Below, one piece after another: positions 12,945 to 26,111 of a DNA stretch of 64,000 bases (position 1 is its first letter; every line of letters begins with the position of its first letter). Below the pieces are notes generated by a model, which worked only from the letters and a program-made list of their open reading frames with translations, ran no database searches and was not told the DNA's origin. The stretch is from NCBI GenBank assembly GCA_027186245.1, contig CP114491.1, positions 8,739,501-8,803,500 on the forward strand, given 5' to 3'. The DNA comes from Coriaria nepalensis. Its lineage: Eukaryota; Streptophyta; Magnoliopsida; Cucurbitales; Coriariaceae. The translations under genes and the position numbers were made by a program.

Positions 12945-14925
12945 TAGTTATGAAATTTGAAGACTTCCTCATGGAACCAAATGAACAGCATCAGAATAAA
13001 CTTGAGCTTGAAGACGAAGTACATGCTTCCTTCCTTCCTTCCTTCCTTCCTGCAAGAAGAATTGCATGGGGAACAAGCCCTCAATTGGGCCCGTCTTCTC
13101 TCAACCCCTGCTCTCTTCGTTGCTCCCATCTCAGGTACAATTCCATATATACATATTCATACATACATATAGTACAACTAGTTGTAACTTGTACTATTTA
13201 GTACTATATACTGGTTCAGGTGCTTATTCAGGAACTGGTTGTTGTGGAGGAAGAGATAAACAGACTAGAAAGAAAAGTTGAAGAGCTGCAGATAAGTTTG
13301 TACGAGGAGAGAGAACAGAACAGGGACTGGGAAATCCAACAGAATCAGAAGAAAACATGGCAAGGGACCACTGACAACCTCTTTCTATGTGGGACGGAAA
13401 ACAGTTCGGTTCTTAACAGTCATAGATGTAGTAAATCCCGAAACTATGATGAGCAAAGTAAAGAAAGATTGATCATGGAACGCCGCTTCCGATATTCCAA
13501 GAACATCTCTTTTCTGTTTTCTTTATATAATTAACGGTAATTTAACATGATACCTAACATGTACGGTGATACGAAATGTGTGTCAGGAGAGTTTAATGAA
13601 AAGTTGAGGAGGGTGAGCGGGAGAAGAGAGAATCAAATTCAATTCGATAGCGAAGGAGGGATATTGCGATATATCTTGATCTAAACCAAGTAGTTGATAA
13701 CAAAAAAGGATCGTCGCCTTCTATCCCCAAAAATGCGCTTTCTTGCATGAATTCAACACGGCGGATCATTCCAAAATCTTCTTTGATCGGTTTAAAGCAC
13801 CCCTGTACACTTTATCCTTCAATTACAGCCGGACATTGAAGGTAGTCTTAGAAATGTGGGACCATATAAGAACTTTGTTCAAATCACGAGAACGTCGTTA
13901 GGGATTTCCAGATTTTCGGACTGTGGGTAGATATCTGTCTGAAAGTTTGCTTGCGAAAATTGCTCGAATACTTATGTTCTTTTTTCATATGATTAGCAAT
14001 GTTTGTGATTTTGCAGGATTTTGATGCATAAACTAATTAGTATGGACTTGAATTTCTTGACGTACAAACAGAAGTTGGCTTTCTGGATCAACATCTACAA
14101 TGCCTGTATAATGCATGTACTGTAAGAAATCACACGTGGTTAGTACATAGAAGAGAAAATATTAGTATTGATGAACAAGGTATGTACAAATTTGTTACAT
14201 AGACGACTTAAAAACTGAAAATTTTGTATATGACACCATGTTCTCCATTATTATTGTTTGTTTTCTTTTTTAACCAGGCTGCACTTAATGTTGGAGGTAT
14301 AGTACTTAATGCTCTAGCCATAGAACATTTCATTCTCCGGCATCCGAACGAATCCAAACTTGTAATCAAGTCAGAAATTGAACTTTTATTATCAGTCTTC
14401 TACCGTTTTCTCATAACATGGCTCTTAACAGTTATCTTGTCTTCTTCATACACATATTATAGAGCCGACAGATGAGAAGGAAATGTTGTTAAGACATGCG
14501 TATGGGTCGGGGTATCCCGAACCAAATGTCACATTCGCACTTTGCAGTGGCAATTGGTCCTTGCCTGCAGTAAGTAGTATATCACTCGATGAACAAAACA
14601 ATTTCATGTATTTTTTTTTTCTTTTTTACTTTCATTGATAATGCTTGATGTATGCAGTTAAGGGTTTATTCACCAGAAGAGATGGTGAATGAATTTTGCA
14701 GAGCAAGAAGAAGATAATGGTGCCTAACCTTCTACAATGGCACATGAAGGATTTTGCAGGTGATATGGAATCCTTGCTAGAGTGAATCTATAGCCAGCTG
14801 CCGTGTTCGGCTTCATTGAAGTGGTCGATTATGGAGCATCTAAATGATGAACTCAAATCCCCTTTGAACAAATGGTAGAGATTCAACCTTATGAATCCGA
14901 GTTCCGCTACTTGCTTCCCATGTAG
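12945..14925 (+). pseudogene. Broken DUF547 / leucine-zipper (TCF-MIP1) gene
   Basis: Pieces in order match plant DUF547 proteins with an N-terminal ternary-complex-factor MIP1 leucine zipper: a start-like segment (12950-13020), a zipper segment with LQEELHGEQALNWA (13050-13135), the coiled coil LIQELVVVEEEINRLERKVE (13222-13320), a GPY-type motif (13855-13890), the DUF547 core with AFWINIYNAC (14020-14110), LNVGGIVLNALAIEHFIL (14280-14340) and a C-terminal YESEFRYLLP motif (near 14920). It is damaged: the frame changes across a (TTCC)6 repeat at 13027-13050; after 14705 several residues expected before KIMVP are missing and the frame shifts; TGA at 14783-14785 replaces the Trp codon expected in LLEWIYSQLP; another one-base shift precedes the last motif. 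The gene is clearly related to this family, and several independent lesions make it a likely pseudogene. Transcription is still possible. Confidence 0.85.
13027..13050. repeat. (TTCC)6 microsatellite inside the DUF547 pseudogene
   Basis: Six TTCC units lie within the leucine-zipper coding part. Reading through them changes frame relative to the homologous segments on the two sides. Confidence 0.9.
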
Positions 14926-15370
14926 TACTTGTATGCTGTGTGATCCTAACATTCATATAGCTTTGATTTTATTTCGAATAATCTTGAGGTTTTCATACTA
15001 AATAGCAAGTCCAACTCCAATGCTTTATCGAAAGATTCAAAATCTTACCCAGATTCGACATTAAGAAATGAAACATATGAAAATTGAAATGAAACACATA
15101 TAACATATATTGATAAATCAAGTAAAGCTGCGGGCCGCACAAATTTGCAGTCTCTTCAGCCACCTTACAAATTTACTTTCCCTTTTCTTTTCCTTTCACC
15201 AATATTAAATACGTAATAATAACATAAACACTCCCCAAAGAGCCACTAGCTACCACTAAGAAGGCACCCACTTTTCTCTTTTAAATCTTCTTTTCCGGCT
15301 TGTCTACTTTCCCAGGAAACAAACAAAATGGGTGTATATAAGAAGCAGGAAACATGGAAATGTTCAGATT
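14926..15370. other. Intergenic region between DUF547 pseudogene and expansin
   Basis: Non-coding. The right half is the likely 3' UTR of the minus-strand expansin gene. Confidence 0.5.
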
Positions 15371-16347
15371 TTAGACCCTGAAATTTTTTCCAGAAAAAGT
15401 TTGACCAAATTGCCAATTGGAAGGGACGATGTTCCAGGAAGTGGAGGTGCGGCGGTCACTGCCTGTGACTCTGAAAGAGAGCGACTGACCAACCAAAACG
15501 GCGTTTGACTGCCAGTTTTGGCCCCAGTTTCGGCTCATACTCATCCAACCAGTCTTAGACCCTTTTACACTCGCCTTCACAATATCACCTGCACCCGCCA
15601 CGTTGGTGATTAAAACCAAGTTGAAGTACTTGAACCCGTTTATCGTAAACCTGATCCCTCCTGGCTTTCTGCATGGTACCCTGTAAAATGCCAGTGAAGA
15701 AAAATTGAATTAGAACTCAGTTTTTTTAAATTTATTATTATTATTAAAACAGAGCAAAACAGAGTGAGATACAGAGACAGAGGACCCACCGGCGGTAAGA
15801 GACGGGGACAATTCCTGCGCGGTACTCGGCGATTTTGAGGAACATGGGCATGGCGAGGTCGAAATGAGGCCGGGGCGGGTTGCACCACCCCCCATTGTCG
15901 CTAGGAAGAGCGTAGTTAGGTGGGCAGAAGTTGGTGGCGGTGACCAAGATGGAGGGGCTGCCGGAATGGCACCATTTTGGGTCACTAGCGCACTTGATTT
16001 CGAAGCATGCGCCGCAGCTCAGACCGTTGTTGAAGAGGGCAGTGCTCAGAGCCGCCGTGTTTACGCCGTAGCCTTGGCTGTACAGGTTTCCATATCCACA
16101 AGCACCGCCTGTAAAAAAGAAATAAAAAAGTTTAATTTTGATGAAGAAATTGTTAATACGTTTTCTTTTAAATGGGTTCCGAGAGAAAAGTGAAGATACC
16201 CATTGTTCCGGAGGCGTCGCTGCCACCATAGAAGGTAGCGTGGGCGGTTTCCCACTGTCCGGCGGAGTAAACACCTTGAATTTTGGCGTTAACAAGTGTT
16301 AGGAATGAAGTCAAAGAGATAATGCAGAGCAGAGACATTGTGGCCAT
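15371..16347 (-). CDS. EXPA: Alpha-expansin (EXPA4-like)
   Basis: Three exons on the minus strand: 16347-16200, 16108-15790, 15680-15371, giving 258 aa, the usual length. A hydrophobic signal peptide (about 1-21, cut near VNA) directs secretion to the cell wall. The double-psi beta-barrel domain starts with [21 protein letters not shown] and contains the HFD motif (131-133). The C-terminal cellulose-binding expansin domain has the conserved WGQNWQ and [15 protein letters not shown] motifs and ends FSGKNFRV. Alpha-expansins loosen cell walls at acid pH without hydrolysis and so drive cell enlargement. Two introns at conserved alpha-expansin positions support the model. The first ATG of two (M1, M4) is used. 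The C-terminal half resembles Arabidopsis EXPA4, but the exact orthologue is inferred from recall only. Confidence 0.96.
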
Positions 16348-16430
16348 CAGCTTTCTCTCACTAAAACGAGGGAGAGAGAGGGTTTTGCAGTAGGAGGAAG
16401 GGATGTGAAGAAGAAGGGAGAAGATGGGAT

Positions 16431-16442
16431 TGGTATTTATGG
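16431..16442 (-). promoter_or_regulatory. Likely TATA box of the expansin gene
   Basis: On the minus strand the sequence ccataaatacca lies about 85-95 bases before the start codon, upstream of a GA/CT-rich leader. Called from position and sequence only. Confidence 0.45.
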
Positions 16443-18829
16443 AGGGAAAAACAGGGGAGAGAGTGAAATGTCAAAAAAGTCGATTTATCATCACTCCTTA
16501 AATCAATGCTGTTTAGTCGCTCCTTAATTTAGAGAGTACTTATTTCTGTTTCAATTTTGGCGGTAAATTCATTCAACAATCGACCTTTCGAAGGGAGTGA
16601 AGTGTAAAAGCGACTATAGATTTTGACCACTTTTCTAAGCGAGAGGTGGAATAATTTGAGTAGGACACAAAGTGCTTGGAGTAACACTGTTTTCAACATG
16701 AAATCCTCCCTTTGCTTCATTTGCAAGTTGAAGTTGTGCTATTGATTTGGTGACATGTTTTCTTAAAGTCTCTGAGATTCTTTCACAGAGAATTAGTTTT
16801 CCATATGAGATTCTTCTCTATTCCAATCTTGAATTTTCTTTTCTTTCTTTTTTGTGGGTTGTGACTTGTTTGTGAAGAGGGAGGTGTGAATCATGCATGG
16901 GATATGGTTTGGACCAAATCCAAATCCAAATCCAAATCCATCATTTATGCCCTCTAAAATCATGTCTCCACAATCACGCCTTCCTCTCCTCTCATCCCTC
17001 AAAGACAACCATGACCAAAACTCGTGGTGGTTTTCTTACATCGTCGTTACACAACATTCGGATTGTCGAAGAACATCCTCCATCTCCCGAGCCCATCGAA
17101 AAGTAATGGATGTTAAAAATACAGAGTGACTTGTCATTTGCTAACAAATGCAACAAGACAACCTCATATCTCCTATAAAACAAAAACTGTACAAACAGAC
17201 AATTAAAAGTAAAAATCACACATAAAAATGACCCAAAAGCATTTAGTTGAATTTGTTATACGCTGTCGTTTTATAGACACAAAACAACTATTTAGCTGAA
17301 ATTAAATCCAATCAAATAGAACCTAATAAACTCGAACTCGAAACATACGGACGCATAGATTGACTCCTACTCCTACTTACATTCAAAGCGAAGTCAAACT
17401 TCAAAGACTTTCTATTTCTGGTCAAAAGACAAAAAAAAAAAAAAAATGGACTCTGTATTCTAAAGTGAAGGTCCCACTTTTTCCCGCCATATTCAGTCCA
17501 CGTATTACGCCTTGCATTAACCGTACGATATATGTTGACGATCTCATCTATTTTATCAGCGTCGACAAACACGACACGTTGACACACTTCGCCCATGACT
17601 ACTGTTGAGATGGCTTGTTACAACTTACAAACATTCCACATGGAATCCATCTGTATCTTCGCCTCGTACAATGCTATCTAGGGTGACTTGGCAAATTCTG
17701 ATTAATCGATTAACCCACCAACCAAATCCACTAAATCCGCCACGTCATGATACTGTTGTTCAACTACAATACACCGACTATACAGTCGTGATCCATAATC
17801 CATATCGATCCTCTCTGTCCCCATGATACCTCCCCAATCTTCCCTATCTATATATATAAATTATCATTTGTAATGAAATTGAAATTATCACATACCCACT
17901 ATAAATTAAGTATATATATAAGAAAAATTCATATACATGCAGATATTGAACCAAAGTTATATGGACTTCTGACTTTAGACAATCAAAGATTTTGATTTTT
18001 TGTAGTTTTTAGAAAGACCAAGTTTTCTTGGCATTAATTACTATTGACTCCATTTAACTTCCAAGGTAATGTTGAATGTCTAGAACATTGTTTGCCCTCT
18101 CCCAAGGTCATTGGAAGTTTTTCAAGATTTATAAATCATTTTTTCTTGGGGAAAAGGAATCCCCCTTCAAACCACTCTATGATTAGTAAAATGCTAAATG
18201 CTACTAATGGAAGCATTCTTTTCATGATTAGTGATAACATGCCTAATCATTACAGGACCATTTTACAATGTTCATGTTTCTTCTTTACCCAATCAGAAAA
18301 GGAATTATCAAAGTTTCTCAAGCGCCAAGCAAAACAAGAATCATATATTTGGGCAATTGCTTCTCTCCCATGCATGCACTATCATTAAGGCCTTGCTCTG
18401 TAATTGGAGGGTCCCCTACATAATTTTTACCTTCTTGTGTGTCTACTTTAGTAAGCTTGATGAAGAGTGAAGGCCAACTAACTTGTCAACTAATTTAACT
18501 GCCATTTTCAAGAAAAAAGAAATCTATTTCTTTGGGTTGATCTGTGGATTTAATTCACTGGGCCTAGCCCATATTCGACATGGAACTCATTAAAAGATAA
18601 AAGGGCCTAAAAATCTATTACGTTTATATGGGCCTTTCAATCCTTCAAAGTTGAAACAACACCACCCCCTCCCCCAAAACAAAAAAACAAAAAAAGAAAA
18701 GGAACATGCCGAACACGAATGAATATTCCATAAATCTCCATTAGATTCATTGAAATAAAAAAGATCGGTACCATTTTCAGAAGTTATAAATCGTTTGTTA
18801 ACTGTTATATGTACTCATAGGAATTGTAG

Positions 18830-18922
18830 GGTGGACAAAAGTTTTGCCAATTATCGACACTACCGTAATCGGTATTGGATCTGGAATTCGGATTTCCGGC
18901 GAAATCGATAATTTTGTCCACC
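18830..18922. mobile_element. Possible small MITE with GGTGGACAAAA terminal repeats
   Basis: The left end ggtggacaaaa (18830-18840) is repeated as a perfect reverse complement at the right end (18912-18922). The motif attatcga follows inside each end with a small offset. The element would be about 93 bases long. No clear target-site duplication is visible, so the call is tentative. Confidence 0.4.
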
Positions 18923-21117
18923 ATAACTAAAGGTAAAACCAATTATGTATAAGGATTACTATAAAAAGTGATTATAATTTAATACAAAAAAGATTCCTTC
19001 ACAATGATGAAGATGATCAGATGAAATTACTTTTGTACTCTACATCTACATTGTTAAAGATAGATCTACGTTAGAAGAAATAATAATTTAATTAATATAT
19101 ATATTACTAGACTTGGGTTCTAAGAAGTCATTAAAAGTTGTTTATTCACTTCAAATGCGTTTATAAGAAGCAATAAATGAAATGTAAATCCCATGTAAAA
19201 GTTAATCCAAAAGTTGACTTGACCTTAATCCAAAGCTTAGATCCTTTGTTTAGTTTAATTCATCTTAATTTGTGGCCGCAACAAGTACATTTATATAAAA
19301 TATAATGAATTATTGAGAGCACATGTAATTGTTTAGCTCTTTATCTTCACCTGAATTTAGATCTGCGTTGATCATCTTTCACTAATACACGGAATTACAA
19401 CGATGTGTGTGTGTGTGGGGGGGGGTAAAAGAGGGTAAAAGAAACATGGTCACGACTACATTAAACAAAGTCACTCTATCTAGGTAGGATCTATAAAGAA
19501 TTATGTTCAAAGCTTTGTGTTTGTTTGGTGGGACAAGTTGGTGGGCTTTTTAAAAAGGTGAGAGATGCCCAAGCACAAGCAATCACATGCACTGTGATCA
19601 GATCCGTCTCTCTATAAAGTATCTACATATATAATCACTCTTTTCTTCGATTCATATAAGATTTCCCAAGTGTAATACGAGGAACCCACCTTTCTGGGCG
19701 GGAACAAGCTGTTAAATCTTAATTAATATTATAGTCAATCCAGACACAACAATAGCTAGCTGTCGTAATTATTTCATCATGTTTTTATGCCCAAACTCCA
19801 GGAAGTTTCATGTTCTAGCTTCTATATATCAGCTTTTCTAATGTTTGGTTAATCTAGGGAGTTTGACAGAACGAGTCGTTTAAATGATTATATAAATATT
19901 TATATTTGAATGGGAGTTATGACAGAAAATGTTTACATTTTTCATTCTTATTACAATTAAAGTATTAAAATTAAACATTTCTTAATCTAATATTACTATG
20001 TATCTATCAAATTATAACTAATGATTAAACTTATGAATGGGTTTATCGTACTTCTTCATCAACTAACCTTTTTTACTTTTAGCTTCATAATTGTAAGTTG
20101 ATCATCACATCATGATCATACTAGCTTGGTCAACTTTGCCTTCTATTCTTTCAAATCGACAAGTCAATAAGAATAACAATAACAATAACAACAAAAATAT
20201 ACATACTTGATACTTATCCATACTCAAAAAGAAATAAATGTCGCGTACAAAAGAAATATCGGTGACCCGAAACCATAAATTCAAACCGACCCGTTAACAC
20301 ATTTTATTGGTAAAAATAATATGCCATTTCTTGAGGCTTAATTTAAGACATTGGGTTCACCAAGCAAAATACCAAATCGCCCTCTTCATTAATACATCAT
20401 CATGCTATTTTAATATAAAGAATATTAATGTATTAATACATTAAAATATTAATAATAATTATGAAATTTTCAATTAATTTTAAATTAAAATATTCCACAT
20501 TTTTCTAATTTCAATTTAACTTATTTCAAGTTTTCATGAATACTAAATATTGTTTCTGTTATCAACGATTAGAGGTCTCAAAATTCATTCTTTATTTTTA
20601 TTCTTTTTTTAAGCACGTGTTAAGCTATACCCCCTCCCCTATAAGTTGCTTATCGTATATTCTCTGTTATATCCAACACGGCAACAATAGATTCCTTTCG
20701 AGGTCCGACCCGACCCAATTTTCAACCATATTGAAATCTATTGATGTTGTTGAACCCACTCACGACTCATGAGGGAGGACATGTCGTGTCCTACACTTCA
20801 ACTGCAGTTAGGTTGTTCCCTTCCGACTTCTCCTAACTTCTTGATCCTTATCCTAATATTCCCCCCTTTTTGTTTTAATAAAATTATAATATTAATTATG
20901 CTGTAATTGATGTTTTATTAATTTGATTTTCCTCCTATGATTTGGTCTCTTCTACTGTAGGAAGATCTAAATATTTTTCTATTTATAGAAGTAATTAATA
21001 AACTGTTAAACCATGTTCTTAATTGGTTTAATTGGACATTTTTTTTAAAATAATTTTTGTTTTATTGGGAAAGAATTACAATGATTTTGTGGTCCATCAT
21101 CTATTTTGAATTTTCAG

Positions 21118-21119
<2 letters not shown>

Positions 21120-21150
<31 letters not shown>
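21120..21150. repeat. (AT)n microsatellite
   Basis: About 15 AT units in non-coding DNA. Confidence 0.9.
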
Positions 21151-21152
<2 letters not shown>

Positions 21153-22239
21153 CTAGTAGAGAATAAAATCCACATTGATTTTTTTTAATCATATGGGTCA
21201 AAATGTAATTAAATATTCATGAGGGGATATTGAGATAAATTCTCAAAATTTAAAATAAAATTATAATAAATATCTAAAAATTATAATAAAATCTCACTCA
21301 TTAAGAAATAAAATAAGGTCTTAAAATAAAAAAAATATATATGATAAATTTAAATATATATCAATACTTTTTTTATGGAATTTAAATTGTAAAAAAAAAG
21401 AGTATAAATTAAAGATCGCGATCAGTCAAACAACAAAGAGAGAAACCATAAAATTTCAATTGCATCAATCTCATGAGTCTATAAATTGAATTATTCTTCT
21501 TATTTGGAAACACATAATAAAAAATGAAATCATATATTTTCCTTCCTCCCTCTAGATCAAACTATGAGAGTAGTTAATGAGTACTAGACTGCATTTAAGT
21601 AAAATGCTTAACATGTAAGATGTTTTCTAGTACTACCCTTTAATGGAGTCTTGAAGCTATTGAACCCTTCTTTCTGTTTCTTCTAGATTTCTTCATCTTT
21701 CCTCACAAGCATCATGTTATTAAAACAGTATTTATTATCATGTTATTCACTATCGATATTTTTAATAAGAATAAAATTGAAAAATAAAATTTAGAAAATA
21801 CACTTTTTTTTTTGGCCAAATAATTCAATTAAATTCAATTAAATTATTCAAAATAAAAAATAAATTTTACCCTTTTTATTATCTTGTACGTATGGATCTC
21901 CAAGTGGGCCAATCAGAAGAGAGAATTCACTACCTCCCAAGCTCCGAAATTTTCTTTTTCTTCTTCCTTAACCAGAAAGAAACCTCCACGTGTCAAGATA
22001 CCTTGCTTCTGAAACACGAATAGGGGTTAAGAACAGGTCCAACCACGATGAGGGAGAAGATGTGGGTTGTAAGGGCTTCGACCTGCTATTGCCGGTAGAG
22101 TCCCGCTTTTTCTGGTTAGTCCAGTTTCGTGGTCAGAAAAATATAATTTATAAATAATAAATAAATAAATAAGTAAATAAATATAATGGGGGTTTAAGGC
22201 CCCGTATACGTGCTTCTGCTTACAAGGGGGTTTTTGTCT

Positions 22240-23150
22240 TGTCCATTTTAGAGAGAGAGAGAAAACGTTTCTAGAGAGAAGACGAAGAACAGAGGATTTT
22301 TGTTTTACGAGTGTTTCTTCCTGGAATTGAGTCCGCATTCCGATGAATCTTATGTGTTTTACAGATATTCTTCTTTGATTCCGGTTTTCTAAGGGGAATT
22401 CTCCTTTCGCTTCTTTGTTTCCCTCTCCAGAAATTTGAAATCTCAAAGGAATTGGATATAATTTAAACGAAGATTGTTTGCAGAGGTCAGTATTGACTAT
22501 GCTCCTGTCCTATGTGTTTTGATTTGGTTTTTAGTTCGTGATCTTTCCGTAATGGAATTTCAAGGAATTGTAACTTTTTTTTTTGTTGGTTGAATTTGAT
22601 GCAATTTTTCTTCTTGGCCATGGATTTTATGTTTCAAATTTATTTACATTGAGAATTTCGGAAATTGGGTTTGACGGTTGATTCCGAAATTGAAATACTT
22701 GTCGAGAGAGTGAGATCTGATCATGACGAAATCGGGCGTGTTAAAATTGCGTTGAACTGAATTTGATCGGCAAGTCCAATTCTCTAAACTTTGGAATTTG
22801 ATTTGCTGATCGGTAAGCTGCTTTGTATGATTACAGAGAATCGGGATCTGAAAAGTTGAGATCAGTAGATGGGTTTTACCAACAATTCACAGGATGCAGT
22901 TTTTCTTTTCAGACCAAATTTTGTTTTTTTATTTGCATTTTGATATTCTAAACCCCTTAATTCTTCAATCCCATTTTTATGTCATGTCTAATAATTCGTG
23001 GGAAAGAACTTTGACTTGAGCCCTTCCATCAATTTTTCTTTTCACATTGTTTAGAACTTGCATATTATTTTTAAAGAAATTTCGAGACACTTACCTCTCT
23101 CTTAAATGTGGCAGTGATGGTGAAATTGCTTGTCCGTATATGATCGAAAT
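22240..23150 (+). other. Probable promoter and 5' leader of the telomere-binding protein gene
   Basis: A GA-rich stretch near 22250-22290 resembles a plant 5' UTR. A leader intron is plausible from about 22487 (gtcagt) to the AG at 23113-23114. A short upstream open frame, ATG at 23117 followed by seven codons and TGA, lies just before the main start at 23151. The minus-strand open frame here has no coding support. Confidence 0.4.
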
Positions 23151-25704
23151 ATGGTGTTAAGAAAGCGGCCGGATTATCGAATCAATGCCTTCCCGGGCCC
23201 TGTGATACCGAGAGGTCCTAGGTCTGTTAGAGTAAGTATATCTGCAACTTAAAGAGAGAGATTCTATATACCTTGAAGTTTTGTTCTTACTCGCTGAATT
23301 TCTTGTTGTATAGAAATGGAGTCCACATAAGAAGAATGTTGAAGATGGTCAGAACTATGCATTTGAATTGCTGGCTTCTATAGCCGGAAAGTTATTGCTA
23401 GAGAGCGAAAGCTCTATTTCCAGTAATGCATCTGAAGGAAAAGATCGACCAATCATTGAAAGAGACAATATTATCAAACAAGAACAATCCGATGAAGACA
23501 AACCTTCCAAACCGGAGTTGGTCGAAAAGTTCTCCTTCCGTAATTATTGTAATAAAATAGAAGGTGGGTCCCCTGATTATGGGGAGTCTAATAATATAGA
23601 GAACGGAATTGAAAAACAGCAGGGTGGTAAGGAGTTGGAGATCGGAAATTTGAAAAAGGAATATTATGCGAAATCGCAAGCAATGCTCATTTTAGATAGT
23701 AATGTTAAATTACCACTTCCCTCTGATGCTATTTCAGGTTCTTCATTTTCCACGCATAGTAATGGTATTAATAAGTTAGGTAGTAGAGATGATGACCAAA
23801 ACTTTTCTGGATGCTATAAACCAAGCACCAAGTTTAATTCTTTCCGGCCCTCTTCAAGGATTGTTGGCCGGAGAATTAGGAAGCTGCTCAATTCTAAATA
23901 CTGGAAAGTAGCTCCCAAATTGAGGGATTGTGAGGTCTCTAGATCTGGTGAGTGCCAAGATTATATTTTATCTTTGTTGTTGTGTATGAACTTGTATTGT
24001 ATCACATTGATGACTTATCTTTTTCTTTTTGGGGGCTTTACAGGATTTGTAGATGGGGGAATGAAACCCTTTTATAGGAAAAGAAAGATGTGTTATGGTG
24101 ACAGATGTCAGTGTAACACTTCATATAAAAGGAGGAGGTGCTTTGACAGAAGCTCAGTGGTGACTGCCTATGGAGGGATGAGTAGTGAAAGTGTCTCTAA
24201 CTCACCTGAGAAGGGCTTGAACATAGATAAGAGTGCCTCATCTGCAATGTTGCATGGAGGTCCTTCTTCCTCATCAGAGTCTTCTCATGGTATAAATCTT
24301 TTTCGGTTTTGAATAGAAGTTATCTTCTTGTTTAACTACACTATAGCTGATTTTTTGTTCTCTTTGTTATACAGTGAAGTTTAGCATTAAGTCGTTTAAG
24401 GTTCCAGAATTTTTCATTGATGTCCCAGAAGATGCAACTGTAGGCTCACTCAAGGTGAATGATTCACTTCTTGATTATCTTTGTAAATCTTTAAGTAACG
24501 TGGAAAAAAAAAAGGTGATATAGGTTCTTACATTATACTATTTTCTGGTTCTTCAGAGAACAGTAATGGAGACAGTAACCGCTATATTTGGGAGTGGATT
24601 ACATGTTGGGGTTCTTCTTCAGGGGAAGAAGATATGGGACGATAACACAACTCTTTCAGAGACCGGACTTTCTAGTAAAGAGAATTTGGACACCCTAGGT
24701 TTCACATTGGAACCAAATCCTTTGCAACCTTCTCCAGTTACATATCCTACAGAAGATCCTCCTCCTCACTTACCACGTGACCCATCTAATCTACTAACCA
24801 GGTATTAATTCAAACGTGCATTTCCCACAAGTTATAATAAAAACTCGAACCCATTTCCCCATTCTTATATTCCTAATATATATTTGCAGGTCCACTTATG
24901 GTGCCTTACCGGAAACTTCCCTGACCAATACGGTGAACAATGATGAAAGCAACAATGAGTCTGTTTCATCCCTTAACGACATGTTAACTGAGAAATCTTC
25001 GGCATATAGTAAAGCTCTAGTTGTTGTTCCGGAAATTAGTATGGGCCCATTAAATGTAGTAGCTCCAGTAAACCAGAAGAAGAACGCTTGGGAGATGAGT
25101 ATGGAGGGACTAGCTGTAGTTCCAGCAAACCCAAAAACCAAGAATTCGGAGCTTGCTCAGCGTCGAACAAGAAGACCCTTTTCTGTAACTGAAGTAGAAG
25201 CACTGGTTGAAGCAGTTGAAGAGCTTGGAACTGGAAGGTATGTTTTTATGCTTCTTAACAACCACTTCTTGTCTTAAGAAACGATGGATAATTTTTTATT
25301 TTCTATTGTTCAATAATGCTTGAAAGTATGTTCTGGGATTTGTCAGGTGGCGTGATGTGAAGATACGTTCTTTTGAGAATGCAGATCATAGAACTTATGT
25401 CGATTTGAAGGTAAAAATTAATTAGTTATCATATTTCAGTATGTTGCTATATATTGGCTGATGAATATATATTGTGGATGGTTTTTAGGATAAATGGAAA
25501 ACATTGGTCCATACGGCGAGAATATCGCCTCAACAGAGAAGGGGAGAGCCGGTTCCGCAAGAGCTATTAGACCGGGTTCTGGCGGCCCATGCTTACTGGG
25601 CCCAACATCAGGCTAAGCAATATGGCAAGAGTCAAGGTGGGAACTTGAAGATCGCAGAGGCACCGGCTGATGGCCGTGGAGCTGAAGCGATCCAATTGCC
25701 GTGA
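23151..25704 (+). CDS. TRP1: Telomere-repeat-binding protein (TRP1/TBP1 type)
   Basis: Eight exons: 23151-23231, 23314-23947, 24044-24289, 24375-24454, 24557-24801, 24890-25237, 25347-25410, 25489-25704, giving 637 aa. The start MVLRKRPDYRINAF matches the conserved N-terminus of plant TRP/TBP proteins. A basic central region with FYRKRKMCYGD is followed by a ubiquitin-like domain (about 321-402, opening VKFSIKSFKVPEF). A C-terminal single Myb domain (about 519-590) starts RRTRRPFSVTEVEALVEAVE and contains the telobox helix VDLKDKWKTLVHTA. In this family the Myb domain plus a C-terminal extension binds double-stranded TTTAGGG repeats. It is predicted to act in the nucleus on chromosome ends. 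The exon layout, with an intron inside the Myb domain just before DKWKTL, fits the family. A short upstream ORF precedes the start. The next gene is convergent, with 407 bases between the stops. Assignment to TRP1 versus a close paralogue is not settled. Confidence 0.94.
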
Positions 25705-26111
25705 TGTAAAAAGAAAAGGAGAATTTGACAATTTGTGAAGTACAAAAAACAAAGTGTACAAAAAAATCTAAAGTTCATTTCACACTCTGAATTTATTCTT
25801 TATTACCAGGTTCCTTAGTTTTTTCTTGTGTAGAAGATAGGTTTGCCTCATTTGTAAAGTTGATTGAATAATGCGACATTCTAACAGCATTTGCTTACAT
25901 CTAATTGAATTTATTCAATGTAGAAATTTGAAATAAAAAGTTTAATTGTTCGAATTTACTCTTTGTAGAAGTTCTTTATTCATGTTAGACATATATCAGT
26001 GCCATAAATTATCAGCACTTTACATTCGTGGCTACTTAAAAGAATTACACAGAAACTTCCATTGACAGATCGAACTTTGAGCTTCATATTTGCAGAAGAC
26101 GAAGAGTGTCA

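Larger units (their letters stand above)
16450..22200. other. Long AT-rich intergenic region, no gene recognised
   Basis: I find no exon set, tRNA or recognisable transposon protein here. Visible items are a hexamer run of ccaaat units at about 16916-16938, a GT then G run near 19403-19425, an (AT)n tract at 21120-21150 and a small inverted-repeat element at 18830-18922, listed separately. The many short open frames here match nothing I recognise. Confidence 0.55.

Noticed and set aside
15864..16193. Plus-strand frame of 109 codons across expansin
   Set aside because: It is a shadow of the expansin exons and crosses an intron.
22027..22446. Minus-strand frame of 139 codons
   Set aside because: It lies over the GA-rich leader of the telomere-binding gene, is biased in composition and has no family match.
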